Below, piece by piece: positions 17,456 through 27,111 of a DNA stretch of 64,000 nucleotides. Below the pieces are notes generated by a model. The model saw only the letters and a program-made list of their open reading frames with translations, had not been told where the DNA came from and ran no database searches. The stretch lies in NCBI RefSeq assembly GCF_000807855.2, contig NZ_JRYR02000001.1, forward strand, positions 504,619 to 568,618, written 5' to 3'. How positions within the stretch are numbered: position 1 is the stretch's first letter; each line of letters begins with the position of its first letter. Both the position numbers and the translations under genes were made by a program. The DNA comes from Flammeovirga pacifica (GTDB lineage: Bacteria > Bacteroidota > Bacteroidia > Cytophagales > Flammeovirgaceae).

Positions 17456-17950
17456 TTACAAATTTTCTCTTAAATTGCTGTAAAAACCTTGCATATTGAT
17501 GAGTTCTTTTAACGATTTACAATGTCTGAATAAATGATGTTTCTCTTCTACAGGTTTTTCTGCTAAAGTATCAAAGTCTACAAATACCATTTTTTCAAGT
17601 ATTTGTTCTTCCATTTCAGGGTCGTAACCTAATTTTAATGAGCCTCCAACTGCTTCTACGAGAAAAAACAATTCGATGCCATGTAGGGGTAAATCATGAA
17701 ACTCATGAGTGAAAAGGTGCTTTTTTAATTCAACCTTCAAACCTGTTTCTTCTAGAAATTCTCTTTTAAGAGCATCATCTACAGTCTCACCATATTCGAG
17801 ACCACCTCCTGGAGGTGCCCAAAATATACCATTTGGACCAATTCCTTTGTGTACAGCCATCAAGATTTTATCATCTTGTACTAGAACACCACAAACTCTT
17901 ACTCTTAATTTGTGTCCAAAAGTTTTTTCAACTGCCTGATCATTTTTCAT
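17456..17950 (-). CDS. Nudix hydrolase
   Basis: 164 residues. A full Nudix box is present (GGGLEYGETVDDALKREF followed by LEETG), with the catalytic Glu pair in the REFLEETG part. Such enzymes hydrolyse nucleoside diphosphates linked to another group; the substrate cannot be told from sequence. The aromatic C-terminus and the HLFTHEFHDLPLHGIELFFLV strand are typical of small NUDIX family proteins. It is 54 bases upstream of pyrR and probably shares its transcript, which hints at nucleotide clean-up. Confidence 0.9.
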   Translation of the reverse strand: MKNDQAVEKTFGHKLRVRVCGVLVQDDKILMAVHKGIGPNGIFWAPPGGGLEYGETVDDALKREFLEETGLKVELKKHLFTHEFHDLPLHGIELFFLVEAVGGSLKLGYDPEMEEQILEKMVFVDFDTLAEKPVEEKHHLFRHCKSLKELINMQGFYSNLRENL

Positions 17951-18014
17951 AACCTCGAAATTAAGAAAAACTTAAGTGTCATAAAATTATTTTTATCGAC
18001 ATTAACTCTGGAAC

Positions 18015-18048
18015 AAAAAAAAAAGTACTTGATGTATCAAGTACTTTT
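18015..18048 (-). terminator. Terminator after the transglutaminase gene
   Basis: AAAAGTACTTGAT pairs with ATCAAGTACTTTT (13 bp, 2-base gap), with a run of about ten T on the minus strand. Confidence 0.9.
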
Positions 18049-18055
18049 CTTAAGA

Positions 18056-19246
18056 TTAAATTTCTTTATAAAGTGTAAGATCAATAGGTTCTTCTCCTAA
18101 ATCCAATGTTTTTGTGATTGGATCTCCTTTACTATCGAAATAGGTAAGCTGATAGCTTTTTCCTTTTTCTAAGTAAAATTGAAGAATGTCATTCATATCT
18201 TTTAAAGGACCAGCAGTTTTACCGCTGTCTATTATTTTTCTATCTGCTGATATAGTAACATCAGATTCTACACGATTGTTACTAATTAACGTACAAGCTT
18301 TGTTTTTGAACATTTTTATACGAACAGCCACTTTACCTTCTTGACCTTTATTGTTTGCTTGTTCTTTGTTCCATAAATCAATATATCTTTCAGTTACATT
18401 GTGTGCGTGAACATATTTGATATCATAATCCCAAACAAGAGGGAATGCATATTCTGCAGGTTTCCAAGATGAAGCATAAATCCAATTTTTAGCTTCCTTT
18501 GTATCTGCAACACCAGCATCTGCTAAGAACCATGATTTGTCTAATCCTGAAGGGTAGTATTCAGTAAAGTACCATTGACCATTCAGCCATACTTCGTTCC
18601 AGTTATGATTACCTTCCTTTGTCGTCCAGTTGGGTGTTCCCGCTAATCTAGTAGGGATACCTACACTTCTGAATGCATCTGCTAATAATACAGATAGTCC
18701 AGAACAAGAGGCTAATCCTTGATCAATTGATTCATATGGAGATTGATCTGGCTTTTCACGTTCCGTCGAATACTTCACATTTACAACATCAATAATTGTA
18801 TCATTGATTACTGTAATTGCTTCTTCCATTGTTTTACAATCTTTAACGATAGGGGCAAAACGATTGTAGAAATCTTGTCTCCAATCATCTCTTCTTTCAT
18901 TCATTAAAGCATAAGGTATCACATCATTATAGAATACAGAATCAGGAACTTCTGCAGCCCATTTAAATTCGTTTCTTGCTTTGTATGCTAGATTTACATT
19001 ATTGATAAGGTATTCTGAAGATAATGTTTTTAGATCTCTCTCTGGCATATATGCAATCAAAAAGGCCATCGCATTGACTTGTTCTTGAGGCATTGCATCA
19101 ATTGCTTTTTGTAATTCGTTGCTATTAGATCCTGCTTTAGCTAAGGCATTGTTTAATGCTTGTTGATATTGTTGATCAATCTTAGAAGATGGAGTACATC
19201 CAAAAATCAATAATAAACTCGAAATAACGAGTAATAACTTTTTCAT
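18056..19246 (-). CDS. Transglutaminase-like lipoprotein
   Basis: 396 residues from the ATG at 19246, which starts the lipoprotein signal MKKLLLVISSLLLIFGC; an upstream in-frame start would add 12 residues. The transglutaminase-like core is in the middle: QGLASCSGLSVLLADAFRS carries the nucleophile Cys, NHNWNEVWLNGQWYFTE the His, and the Asp lies near YPSGLDKSWF or slightly later. A C-terminal beta domain follows. Such proteins cleave or cross-link amide bonds, often as proteases or peptide processors at the cell envelope. The substrate is unknown. Confidence 0.88.
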   Translation of the reverse strand: MKKLLLVISSLLLIFGCTPSSKIDQQYQQALNNALAKAGSNSNELQKAIDAMPQEQVNAMAFLIAYMPERDLKTLSSEYLINNVNLAYKARNEFKWAAEVPDSVFYNDVIPYALMNERRDDWRQDFYNRFAPIVKDCKTMEEAITVINDTIIDVVNVKYSTEREKPDQSPYESIDQGLASCSGLSVLLADAFRSVGIPTRLAGTPNWTTKEGNHNWNEVWLNGQWYFTEYYPSGLDKSWFLADAGVADTKEAKNWIYASSWKPAEYAFPLVWDYDIKYVHAHNVTERYIDLWNKEQANNKGQEGKVAVRIKMFKNKACTLISNNRVESDVTISADRKIIDSGKTAGPLKDMNDILQFYLEKGKSYQLTYFDSKGDPITKTLDLGEEPIDLTLYKEI

Positions 19247-19351
19247 TTTCACCTTGATAATTGATTGTTTAATTAATGACATTAAATTACAATTATTTCG
19301 TGTTTTTGAGTGTTTATGATTGTTATTACTTATTAATGAGGGGGTAAAAAG

Positions 19352-19383
19352 AAAAAGGATGCATGTTTTTGCATCCTTTTTTA
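19352..19383 (-). terminator. Terminator after the TlpA-like gene
   Basis: AAAAAGGATGCA pairs with TGCATCCTTTTT (12 bp), followed on the minus strand by TTTTTCTTTTT. Confidence 0.88.
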
Positions 19384-19407
19384 AAATTTTAGTAATTGAT
19401 GTCGAAT

Positions 19408-20751
19408 TTAAAATACTTCGGCAATCAATTCTTCAAATTCTTTTGTGTCTGGAGAAGGAGCAAAACTATTAATTAGTTTCCCATTTTGATCAATTAAAAT
19501 ATATCTTGGAAGTGTGTATACTTTATAATTAGAATAGAATTGATCTACCTGTGATGTCCAAATATTATTGACATCATCTTGTTTTGAATAATCAATATAC
19601 TCTTTCCAATCTTGTTGATCACGATCTACTGATAAAGAGACGAAATCTATATTTTGGTCTTTATATTTTGATCGTAGCTTTTTAATCTGTTTTTGTTGTT
19701 TATCAGAGTTCTCATTCCAAGTTGCCCATACATCAATGTAAACTAATTTCCCTTGATGTTTTTTAAGATCAAAAATCTCTCCTTCGGCATTAAAAGCATG
19801 AATAGAAGGAGCTACACTACCGTCTTTCATCCCAGAATTATTTTTAAGAAGATCAACTAATTCGTGCTTATGAGAAAAGTTGGAGTAATCGTGTAAATAT
19901 TGATACAGAGATGCTTCATTGTTATCAGTTAAGCCTTGGTTTGTAATGGCTTCACTAATATTTGAAGCCAATAATTTACGTTTGATTCTTATATCAATAT
20001 CTAACTTTTCTATTTCTGTAGTTCTTAACGCAAAATAGTATTCTCCTGATAATTGGAAAATATCATCATTTAAATAAATCACATTAAGATAAGCAGGGAT
20101 ATAATAAGATAGGTAATTAAAGTTTTCTCTATAAAGTTCCTCAGTAATATCTAAATCAAAGTTTTCGATAGCGAACTGATCTTTTAGAATAAAGCTTTCA
20201 TCTCTTGCATACCCAACTTGAATGGCGTGTTTTATATTTAGAAAAGCAAGATCTATTGTAATAATGCTCTCTAATGTTTTTTTCTGATGAGGCGATAAAT
20301 CACTACCTACATACCCTAATAATTGCTTTTGTAAATCAATAGAAATACTATCAATAGCGTCTTTTGGTATTTCTTTAAAAGGATTATTTTCAATAAAATG
20401 GTCAAAAGCAGATTGCATATCAAAAAGAGATTGATTGTATTTCGCTAAATGTCCTTCAAACTGAAATAAATTATCTTCGGTTCTATTGATGATAATCTCT
20501 CCTTTAGGTTGAGCAAAAAATTCGATTTCAATGTCTCCATCTTTTAATGTAACGAAGGCATCTTTTGGTAAATCATAAATTAAACTATTGCCTTCTCTTG
20601 TAGTAGGTATCTCAATTTCTGAGTGAGAAAGGGTACTATTAATTACTAATTTAAGATCATCACTAATAGCATTTTCATAAGTGATAATATTTTCTTTGCT
20701 TGAGCAACTAAAAATAAGGGTAGTCAGAAAAAGAATATAGTAGTATTTCAT
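19408..20751 (-). CDS. TlpA-like lipoprotein lacking the CxxC active site
   Basis: 447 residues with lipobox Cys 16 (LIFSC). A long N-terminal part (to about 300) resembles the variable domain found in front of Bacteroidota TlpA/ResA-type thioredoxins. The C-terminal thioredoxin fold is recognisable: GSVAPSIHAFNAEGE, VYIDVWATW (residues about 337-345) and the cis-Pro loop TLPRYILID (413-421). But the four residues after WATW are NENS instead of CxPC, so no disulfide chemistry is possible. It may act as a folding or binding protein. Single-gene unit. Confidence 0.85.
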   Translation of the reverse strand: MKYYYILFLTTLIFSCSSKENIITYENAISDDLKLVINSTLSHSEIEIPTTREGNSLIYDLPKDAFVTLKDGDIEIEFFAQPKGEIIINRTEDNLFQFEGHLAKYNQSLFDMQSAFDHFIENNPFKEIPKDAIDSISIDLQKQLLGYVGSDLSPHQKKTLESIITIDLAFLNIKHAIQVGYARDESFILKDQFAIENFDLDITEELYRENFNYLSYYIPAYLNVIYLNDDIFQLSGEYYFALRTTEIEKLDIDIRIKRKLLASNISEAITNQGLTDNNEASLYQYLHDYSNFSHKHELVDLLKNNSGMKDGSVAPSIHAFNAEGEIFDLKKHQGKLVYIDVWATWNENSDKQQKQIKKLRSKYKDQNIDFVSLSVDRDQQDWKEYIDYSKQDDVNNIWTSQVDQFYSNYKVYTLPRYILIDQNGKLINSFAPSPDTKEFEELIAEVF

Positions 20752-20903
20752 TGCTTCAGAGAAGTTATATTAAAGTTTATAGTCTATACTAATCATAGAA
20801 TTATTATGCCAACTTTTATAATTAATCCATGATTGAGCTTCATGAGATAAAGAGAGATTTAATTCAATTTAAATTGGATATACCTTTAAGAGAAAAGGCA
20901 TAA

Positions 20904-20934
20904 AAAAACGGATACATTGACATGCATCCGTTTT
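20904..20934 (-). terminator. Terminator after leuS
   Basis: AAAACGGAT pairs with ATCCGTTTT, and the inner bases extend the stem (GCATG against CATTG, imperfect). A T-rich stretch follows on the minus strand. Confidence 0.75.
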
Positions 20935-20952
20935 CAATATAATTGGTAGCGA

Positions 20953-23727
20953 TTAAACTACTACATTGACAATTCTCTTTGGAACGAAAATGAACTTTTT
21001 AATAGGCTTATCTTCCACCCATTTTTGTACAATTTCGTTAGCAAACACTGCTTCTTTAGCTTCTTCTTGAGAAATATCAATTGGTAAATCCAATTTTACT
21101 CTCATTTTACCATTGATAGAAACAGGATATGTATGAGAAGCCTCTACTAATAATGATGCATCAAAAGCAGGGAATTCAGCATTAATAATTGAATCTTTTT
21201 GCCCTAGTGCAGCATGCCATAACTCTTCAGAAATATGAGGAGCAAAAGGAGATAGGATAATTAATAATTTCTCCAATACTTCTTTCTTATAACATTTAGC
21301 AGCAGCTAATTCGTTTACACATACCATAAATGCAGGAACGGTAGTGTTCAAGCTTAGGCTTTCCATGTCTTCACCTGCTTTTTTGATTGCTTTATGAAGA
21401 ATCTTTAAATCAGCAGGAGTAGCTTTTTCGTCTACAACAACTAGCTGTCCAGCATCGTTGTAGAATAATCTCCAAAGCTTACGAAGGAATTTCCAAACGC
21501 CGTCAATACCTTGCATCGACCATGGCTTAGATTGCTCAATCGGTCCTAAGAACATTTCGTATAAACGAAGTGTATCAGCACCATATTTTTCAATCACAAC
21601 ATCTGGATTTACAACGTTGTATTTAGATTTTGACATCTTTTCTACAACAGAACCACAGATGTATTTGCCATCTTCTAAGATGAACTCAGCATTGGCATAA
21701 TCTTGACGCCATTCTTTGAACTTATCAGTATCAAGAACATCGTTTTCAACGATATTTACATCCACATAAAGTGGTTGAACTTCATAGTCTTTTTTCAAAC
21801 CATGAGATACAAATTGGTTGGTTCCTTTTACTCTGTAAACAAAGTTAGAACGACCTTGAATCATACCTTGGTTCACGATTCTTTTGAATGGTTCCTCATG
21901 ACTGATGAAGCCCATATCAAATAGGAACATGTTCCAGAATCTAGAATATAATAAGTGACCAGTAGCGTGTTCAGTACCACCAACATAAAGGTCTACTTGA
22001 TTCCAATATTCAGCAGCTTCTTTTGATACGAAAGCCTCTTTATTTTGAGGATCCATATAACGTAAGAAGTACCATGATGACCCTGCCCAACCTGGCATTG
22101 TAGTTAATTCGTAACCAAACTTATCATCAAATTTCCAGTCTTTAGTATTTCCTAATGGAGGATCTCCTTCAGGAGTTGGTAAATATTTCTCTACTTCTGG
22201 TAAGTCCAAAGGAAGTTGAGAATCTGGAACTAATTGAGGAGTGTCATTTTCGTCAAAATACACAGGCACTGGCTCACCCCAATAACGTTGACGTGAGAAT
22301 ACAGCGTCACGAATACGGAAGTTTACTTTTGCCTTACCTTGTCCGGCAGACACTAATTTATCGATAGCTACTTTGATTGCCTCGTCTGACTCTAAGCCAT
22401 TCAAGAAACCAGAGTTGATCATTTTACCTTTTTTGACTTCAGTAGGATCTTCCATGTCTTCAGTTCCTTCAATCACTCTTACGATAGGTAAACCGAAGTG
22501 ATTAGCAAAACGGAAGTCACGATCATCTGAAGAAGGAACGGCCATTACTACACCTGTTCCATAACCAGCTAATACATAATCAGCAATCCAAAGAGGAGTT
22601 TTTTCTCCTGTTAAAGGATTGGTTACATATGAACCAGTAAACACACCAGAAACAGTTTTTACATCTGATTGACGTTCTCTTTCTGATCTATTTTTTGCAG
22701 TTTCAACGTAAGCATCAACTGCTTCTTTTTGCTCTGCAGTAGTTAATTCAGGAATCAATTCATGCTCAGGAGCAAGTACTACATAAGTAACACCATAAGT
22801 GGTATCCACTCTTGTTGTAAAAGCAGTTAATGTAATATCTTTATCAACTACTTTAAAATCGATTTCACAACCAATAGATTTACCAATCCAGTTACGTTGC
22901 ATTTCTTTTAATGCATCCGACCAGTTTAGTCCTTCTAAGTTGTTCAATAGACGATCAGCGTAAGCTGTGATACGCATCATCCATTGTTTCATTTTTTTAC
23001 GCTCAACAGGGTGTCCACCTCTTTCAGAAACACCATCTTTTACTTCGTCGTTGGCTAAAACAGTACCCAAAGCAGGACACCAGTTTACCATTGCTTCAGA
23101 TAAAAATGTCAAACGATATTGAAGTAAGATTTGTGCTTTTTCATTTTCTGAATAAGCTTTCCATTCTTCAGCTGTGAAAGGAGTAGAGTTATCGTCACAT
23201 TCAGCATGAATACCTTCTGTTCCTTTAGCTTCAAAGTGAGCAATTAACTCTGCAATATCTTTTGCCTTATTAGCGTCTTTATCGTACCAAGAATTAAATA
23301 ATTGTTGGAAAATCCATTGTGTCCAACGGTAATAATCTGGCGAAGAAGTCTGAACTTCACGATTCCAATCAAAGCTGAAACCGATTTTATTCATCTGACC
23401 TTTAAAAGTACTGATATTTGCCTCTGTTGTAATTGCAGGATGCTGACCTGTTTCGATCGCATATTGTTCTGCAGGAAGACCAAATGAGTCAAATCCCATT
23501 GGATGTAATACATTGAATCCTTTTAATCTCTTAAATCGAGATACGATATCAGATGCGATATATCCCATTGGGTGACCAACGTGAAGACCAGCTCCAGAAG
23601 GGTAAGGGAACATATCCAATGCATAAAACTTTGGCTTATTTTTATCAACATCTACTTTATAAATGTTGTTGTCTTGCCAATACTTTTGCCACTTAGGCTC
23701 AAAATCATTATGATTAAATTCAGACAT
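20953..23727 (-). CDS. leuS: Leucyl-tRNA synthetase
   Basis: 924 residues, in the bacterial range. It charges tRNA-Leu. The class I HIGH motif appears as [12 protein letters not shown] (about residues 45-56), the KMSKS loop as EKMSKSKYN (about 700-708), and the CP1 editing domain in between has [14 protein letters not shown] and the [16 protein letters not shown] segment with the editing Asp. The end is [25 protein letters not shown] -7 box lies upstream at 23801. Single-gene unit. Confidence 0.98.
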   Translation of the reverse strand: MSEFNHNDFEPKWQKYWQDNNIYKVDVDKNKPKFYALDMFPYPSGAGLHVGHPMGYIASDIVSRFKRLKGFNVLHPMGFDSFGLPAEQYAIETGQHPAITTEANISTFKGQMNKIGFSFDWNREVQTSSPDYYRWTQWIFQQLFNSWYDKDANKAKDIAELIAHFEAKGTEGIHAECDDNSTPFTAEEWKAYSENEKAQILLQYRLTFLSEAMVNWCPALGTVLANDEVKDGVSERGGHPVERKKMKQWMMRITAYADRLLNNLEGLNWSDALKEMQRNWIGKSIGCEIDFKVVDKDITLTAFTTRVDTTYGVTYVVLAPEHELIPELTTAEQKEAVDAYVETAKNRSERERQSDVKTVSGVFTGSYVTNPLTGEKTPLWIADYVLAGYGTGVVMAVPSSDDRDFRFANHFGLPIVRVIEGTEDMEDPTEVKKGKMINSGFLNGLESDEAIKVAIDKLVSAGQGKAKVNFRIRDAVFSRQRYWGEPVPVYFDENDTPQLVPDSQLPLDLPEVEKYLPTPEGDPPLGNTKDWKFDDKFGYELTTMPGWAGSSWYFLRYMDPQNKEAFVSKEAAEYWNQVDLYVGGTEHATGHLLYSRFWNMFLFDMGFISHEEPFKRIVNQGMIQGRSNFVYRVKGTNQFVSHGLKKDYEVQPLYVDVNIVENDVLDTDKFKEWRQDYANAEFILEDGKYICGSVVEKMSKSKYNVVNPDVVIEKYGADTLRLYEMFLGPIEQSKPWSMQGIDGVWKFLRKLWRLFYNDAGQLVVVDEKATPADLKILHKAIKKAGEDMESLSLNTTVPAFMVCVNELAAAKCYKKEVLEKLLIILSPFAPHISEELWHAALGQKDSIINAEFPAFDASLLVEASHTYPVSINGKMRVKLDLPIDISQEEAKEAVFANEIVQKWVEDKPIKKFIFVPKRIVNVVV

Positions 23728-23800
23728 ACTGTATGTTGTATTCTAAAAAATAAAATTCTCTATTTCGTTTGTTTTTCGTGTTTCTTCACAAAAAATCAAG

Positions 23801-23808
23801 CAAAGATA
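23801..23808 (-). promoter_or_regulatory. Candidate -7 box of leuS
   Basis: TATCTTTG on the minus strand, 74 bases upstream of the leuS ATG, matches TAnnTTTG. No -33 TTG is visible at the right distance. Confidence 0.45.
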
Positions 23809-23883
23809 TAAATAATTACGGTTTGATAAATGTAATCACTGATGGAATATCAGATTTTCAAAAAAGAAAAAAATAAACGTTAA

Positions 23884-24336
23884 TTATAAGACCTCTTTGA
23901 TGATAAATTTTCTACCATTAAAAGTAATCTCCTCTTCTTTGGTTTTACCCACAAATAAACGACCTATGGGAGATTGGGCAGAAAGAACAAATACTACTTG
24001 ATTTTCAAATTTAACCTGACCAAGACTAACAGATAAGTAATATAAACCAACATTCGTAACAACTAAACTTCCTGGTCCTACACTTGTGAGTTCAGATTCT
24101 TTGAGTTCTTCCATGACTCTTAACAACTGAAGGTTTTGAGAAAGTTGCTCACCCATTTTTTCTTTTTCTAAATGAGCCATAGCTCTTGCTGTATCATGCT
24201 TATCCCCAGCTGTACTTCGGGTTTCGGCATTGGCAGAGTTTTGAGCAGAATTCATTGCTTCTTCTGCAGATTTTATTTTTTGAATCACTATTTCTTTACA
24301 GTGACTTTTGAGTCTCAATTTAAAGTCTTTGTCCAT
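23884..24336 (-). CDS. GreA/GreB-like protein
   Basis: 150 residues. The N-terminal half is helical (residues 1-75) as in the Gre coiled coil, and includes KSAEEAMNSAQNSANAET. The C-terminal half ends with SPIGRLFVGKTKEEEITF, the FKBP-like C-terminal motif of GreA/GreB. Gre factors stimulate RNA cleavage in backtracked RNA polymerase. Here the tip acidic pair of true GreA (D-E) is not obvious, so the biochemical activity is uncertain. Similar short Bacteroidota proteins are often mislabelled 3-oxoacyl-ACP synthase, for which there is no support in this sequence. Confidence 0.75.
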   Translation of the reverse strand: MDKDFKLRLKSHCKEIVIQKIKSAEEAMNSAQNSANAETRSTAGDKHDTARAMAHLEKEKMGEQLSQNLQLLRVMEELKESELTSVGPGSLVVTNVGLYYLSVSLGQVKFENQVVFVLSAQSPIGRLFVGKTKEEEITFNGRKFIIKEVL

Positions 24337-24397
24337 GGATTAATACGAGAATTTTCTATTGACTAAATTCTTAATTTGGTTAAATATAGTCATAAAA

Positions 24398-24421
24398 AAA
24401 AGGCCTACCGAAGTAAGCCTT
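24398..24421 (-). terminator. Terminator after lysA
   Basis: AAGGC-C-TAC pairs with GTA-A-GCCTT; on the minus strand it is followed by seven T. Confidence 0.8.
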
Positions 24422-24445
24422 AATCTATATGGGATGTTTACTTTT

Positions 24446-25723
24446 TTATTTTTCAGAAGTAGTTGTCTCTTCAGAAGTTTTGATTTCTACTTCTGAGAAT
24501 ATATCTACCTGTCCTCTAATTAAATCTTGAAGTGTTTCTCTTTCTCTAATTAAATGAGGTTGACCATTAAATACTAATACTTCAGCAGGTCTAAAACGTG
24601 AATTGTAGTTAGAAGCCATACTGTAAGAATAAGCACCAGCATTTTGGATAGACAGAATATCACCTACCTTGATTTCGCTGATTTTACGATCGTATCCAAA
24701 TGTATCTGTTTCACAAATGTAACCAACAACATCATAAACTCTTTTAGGAGCAGAAGGATTTGATACATTTATGATATGGTGGTACGCATCATACATCATT
24801 GGACGAATAAGGTGATTTAATCCTGAATCAACTCCTGCGAATACAGCAGCAGGTGAGTGCTTTAAAACATTTACTTTAGTTAATAAATGTCCTGATTCTG
24901 AAACCAAGTATTTACCAGGCTCAAACCAAAGCTCTAAATCACGTCCGTAGTTTTTACAGAATTCTTTGAATGCTGCAGACATTTTTTTCCCTAACTCAGG
25001 AATGTTGGTTACAATATCATCTTCTTTGTAGGCTACTTTAAACCCTGAACCCATATCAATAAATTGAAGATTCGGGAAATCTTTAGCACAGTCAAACATC
25101 ACATTGGCTGCCATTAAGAATACTTCAGAATCTAGAATGTCAGAACCTGAATGCATATGTAAACCAACAACATTGATATTGTGACTTTCAACAACTTTCT
25201 TTACATGTGACATTTGGAAGATAGATACTCCAAACTTAGAACCGATATGTCCTACTTGAATTTTAGCATTTCCGCCCGCTGTAATGTGTGGATTAATACG
25301 AATAGCACAAGGGACTGTATTGCCGTAGACATCTCCGAAATGTTCTAAAACAGCAATATTATCTATATTGATAACAACACCTAAACTAACTGCTTCTTTG
25401 ATCTCGTCAAAAGAAACAGAATTGGGTGTAAATAATATTCTTTCTTTAGGGAAGCCAGCTTCAACACCTAGCAATACTTCCTGAATTGATACACAATCTA
25501 AGTCAACACCATATTCTTTTACTAACTTAAGGATACTTAGGTTAGACAAAGATTTCATTGCGTATTTAATACGTAAGTTCACACCAGAAAAAGAATCTCT
25601 TAAAGTTTTTATCTGTTGGATGATCTTATCAGCATCATAAACATAAACTGGAGTTTGAAATTGTTCCACAATCTGTGTTACAGGTACGCCCTGAATGGTA
25701 TATTCTGAATTAGTTAATTCCAT
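24446..25723 (-). CDS. lysA: Diaminopimelate decarboxylase
   Basis: 425 residues. It is a fold III PLP enzyme that converts meso-diaminopimelate to lysine. The PLP lysine lies in RIKYAMKSLSN (about 51-61). The glycine-rich site is in FIDMGSGFKV, the C-terminal catalytic Cys in VGYICETDTFGYDR, and AGAYSYSMASNYNSR closes the active site. The start at 25723 gives the normal N-terminus. A -7 box (TACTTTTG) lies 39 bases upstream. Single-gene unit. Confidence 0.95.
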   Translation of the reverse strand: MELTNSEYTIQGVPVTQIVEQFQTPVYVYDADKIIQQIKTLRDSFSGVNLRIKYAMKSLSNLSILKLVKEYGVDLDCVSIQEVLLGVEAGFPKERILFTPNSVSFDEIKEAVSLGVVINIDNIAVLEHFGDVYGNTVPCAIRINPHITAGGNAKIQVGHIGSKFGVSIFQMSHVKKVVESHNINVVGLHMHSGSDILDSEVFLMAANVMFDCAKDFPNLQFIDMGSGFKVAYKEDDIVTNIPELGKKMSAAFKEFCKNYGRDLELWFEPGKYLVSESGHLLTKVNVLKHSPAAVFAGVDSGLNHLIRPMMYDAYHHIINVSNPSAPKRVYDVVGYICETDTFGYDRKISEIKVGDILSIQNAGAYSYSMASNYNSRFRPAEVLVFNGQPHLIRERETLQDLIRGQVDIFSEVEIKTSEETTTSEK

Positions 25724-25761
25724 TTTCGGAAATTATTGTATGTGATAATTTTACTATTTAA

Positions 25762-25769
25762 CAAAAGTA
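25762..25769 (-). promoter_or_regulatory. Candidate -7 box of lysA
   Basis: TACTTTTG on the minus strand, 39 bases upstream of the lysA start, matches TAnnTTTG. Confidence 0.45.
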
Positions 25770-25864
25770 GAGAGATTTTTGTACTACTCCATAATATTTG
25801 ATTAAATTGACAAAAATAACAACGATTGTTTTAAATATAACATTCGGTATTTTATACAACTAGC

Positions 25865-27007
25865 ATGAGCAAATTTTTTCTATTAACCGTACTGTGTATT
25901 ACCATTCATTTATCAAAAGCTAATGCACAATCTGATTTTGAGTTATTAAAATCAATACATACAGAAGATAAAAGTTATGTAATTTCTAATTACAGTATTC
26001 ATTCTGCTTTGGGTATGCTATCATTATGTACGGAAGGGGATGCTCAACAAGAAATCCTACGTTTCTTTGATGTTGATTCTGAAGGAGCTTTGGTAAAGAA
26101 TCATCAGAAAATCACATCAATATTAAATAGCTTTAATAACGAATTTTCAATAAATAATGGCTTATGGATGGATAAGCCCTATCATTTGCAATCGAATGTG
26201 AAAAAAGAGTTGATCAACTATTATCAGCTTTATTTTAAATCCATTTCATTCAAGAACTCCGAATTGGTAAAATCAACAATAAATAATTATGTGAATGATA
26301 AAACGGAGGGTAAAATTAAAGAAGTGGTCTCAAAAGTAGAAAAAGATGATAAAATGCTACTTATAAATACGGTTTTAATGAGAGCAGCTTGGAAAGATCA
26401 ATTTCAGGAAAAAAATACCAAAGAAGGGGAGTTTTTCTTAGAGGATGGTACCACAATAAATATTAATTATCTCTCGGATTTAAATAGAAAAGCATTTTGT
26501 TTTAAGAACGATACCATAAACGTATTGAAGCTACCTTTTGAAAATGATAAAATGGAATTGATGTTGATTTCATCAAATGTATTCTCTATGAATGAATTAC
26601 TTTCTAGTAGTATAAATAAAAATACTATATCAGCTCTTGAAGCTAAGATGAAAGAAAAAGAGGTGTTCTTTAAAATGCCAAAGGTGAAAATTACTTATAC
26701 TAAAGATATCATTCCAGAACTTAAAGGAGTGGGGTTAAACCATATTTTTTTCCCAGGTCAGGCGGGATTTACTAAAATGGTGAAGCAAGGAGGCGAAAAT
26801 TTATATGTTTCTAAAGTGATGCATGAATCTATTATTGAATTTAATGAATGGGGAACAGAAGCTGCCGCAGTAACCTCTGTAAGTATAAGTCGTTCTGCAT
26901 TACAACCTGAGAAAGAAGAATATTATTTCAATCAACCTTTTATCTTTCTGATAAAAGAAAAAGCAACCGATAGTTATTTATTTATGGGTGTATATCAAGG
27001 GAAATAA
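25865..27007 (+). CDS. Secreted serpin
   Basis: 380 residues with a signal peptide (MSKFFLLTVLCITIHLSKANA). The serpin fold is complete in order: NYSIHSALGMLSLCTEGDA, NTVLMRAAWKDQF (breach strand), the KMPKVKITYT region, HESIIEFNEWGTEAAAV (hinge, residues 328 on) and the C-terminal NQPFIFLI and SYLFMGVYQGK. The hinge is of the inhibitory type: small residues at P14-P9. The reactive bond is near SISRSAL (R343-S344 or S344-A345 by hinge counting), so a trypsin-like or elastase-like target is conceivable. Bacterial serpins are uncommon. No protease gene lies next to it. Confidence 0.93.
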   Translation: MSKFFLLTVLCITIHLSKANAQSDFELLKSIHTEDKSYVISNYSIHSALGMLSLCTEGDAQQEILRFFDVDSEGALVKNHQKITSILNSFNNEFSINNGLWMDKPYHLQSNVKKELINYYQLYFKSISFKNSELVKSTINNYVNDKTEGKIKEVVSKVEKDDKMLLINTVLMRAAWKDQFQEKNTKEGEFFLEDGTTININYLSDLNRKAFCFKNDTINVLKLPFENDKMELMLISSNVFSMNELLSSSINKNTISALEAKMKEKEVFFKMPKVKITYTKDIIPELKGVGLNHIFFPGQAGFTKMVKQGGENLYVSKVMHESIIEFNEWGTEAAAVTSVSISRSALQPEKEEYYFNQPFIFLIKEKATDSYLFMGVYQGK

Positions 27008-27010
27008 AAA

Positions 27011-27043
27011 ATCCCAACCACAATTAATTATTGTGATTGGGAT
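27011..27043 (-). terminator. Terminator after the Sel1-repeat gene
   Basis: ATCCCAA-C-CACAAT pairs with ATTGTG-A-TTGGGAT around a 5-base loop; a run of six T follows on the minus strand. Confidence 0.85.
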
Positions 27044-27111
27044 GAAAAAATTAGTAGCCAAGCTAATGTTTAGACTATAATTAATTTTTTATCGATTCAG
27101 GAAGAATGTCT

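Noticed and set aside
23884-24336. 3-oxoacyl-ACP synthase, a name often given to such proteins
   Set aside because: At 150 residues with a coiled coil and a GreA-like end it has none of the ketosynthase motifs.
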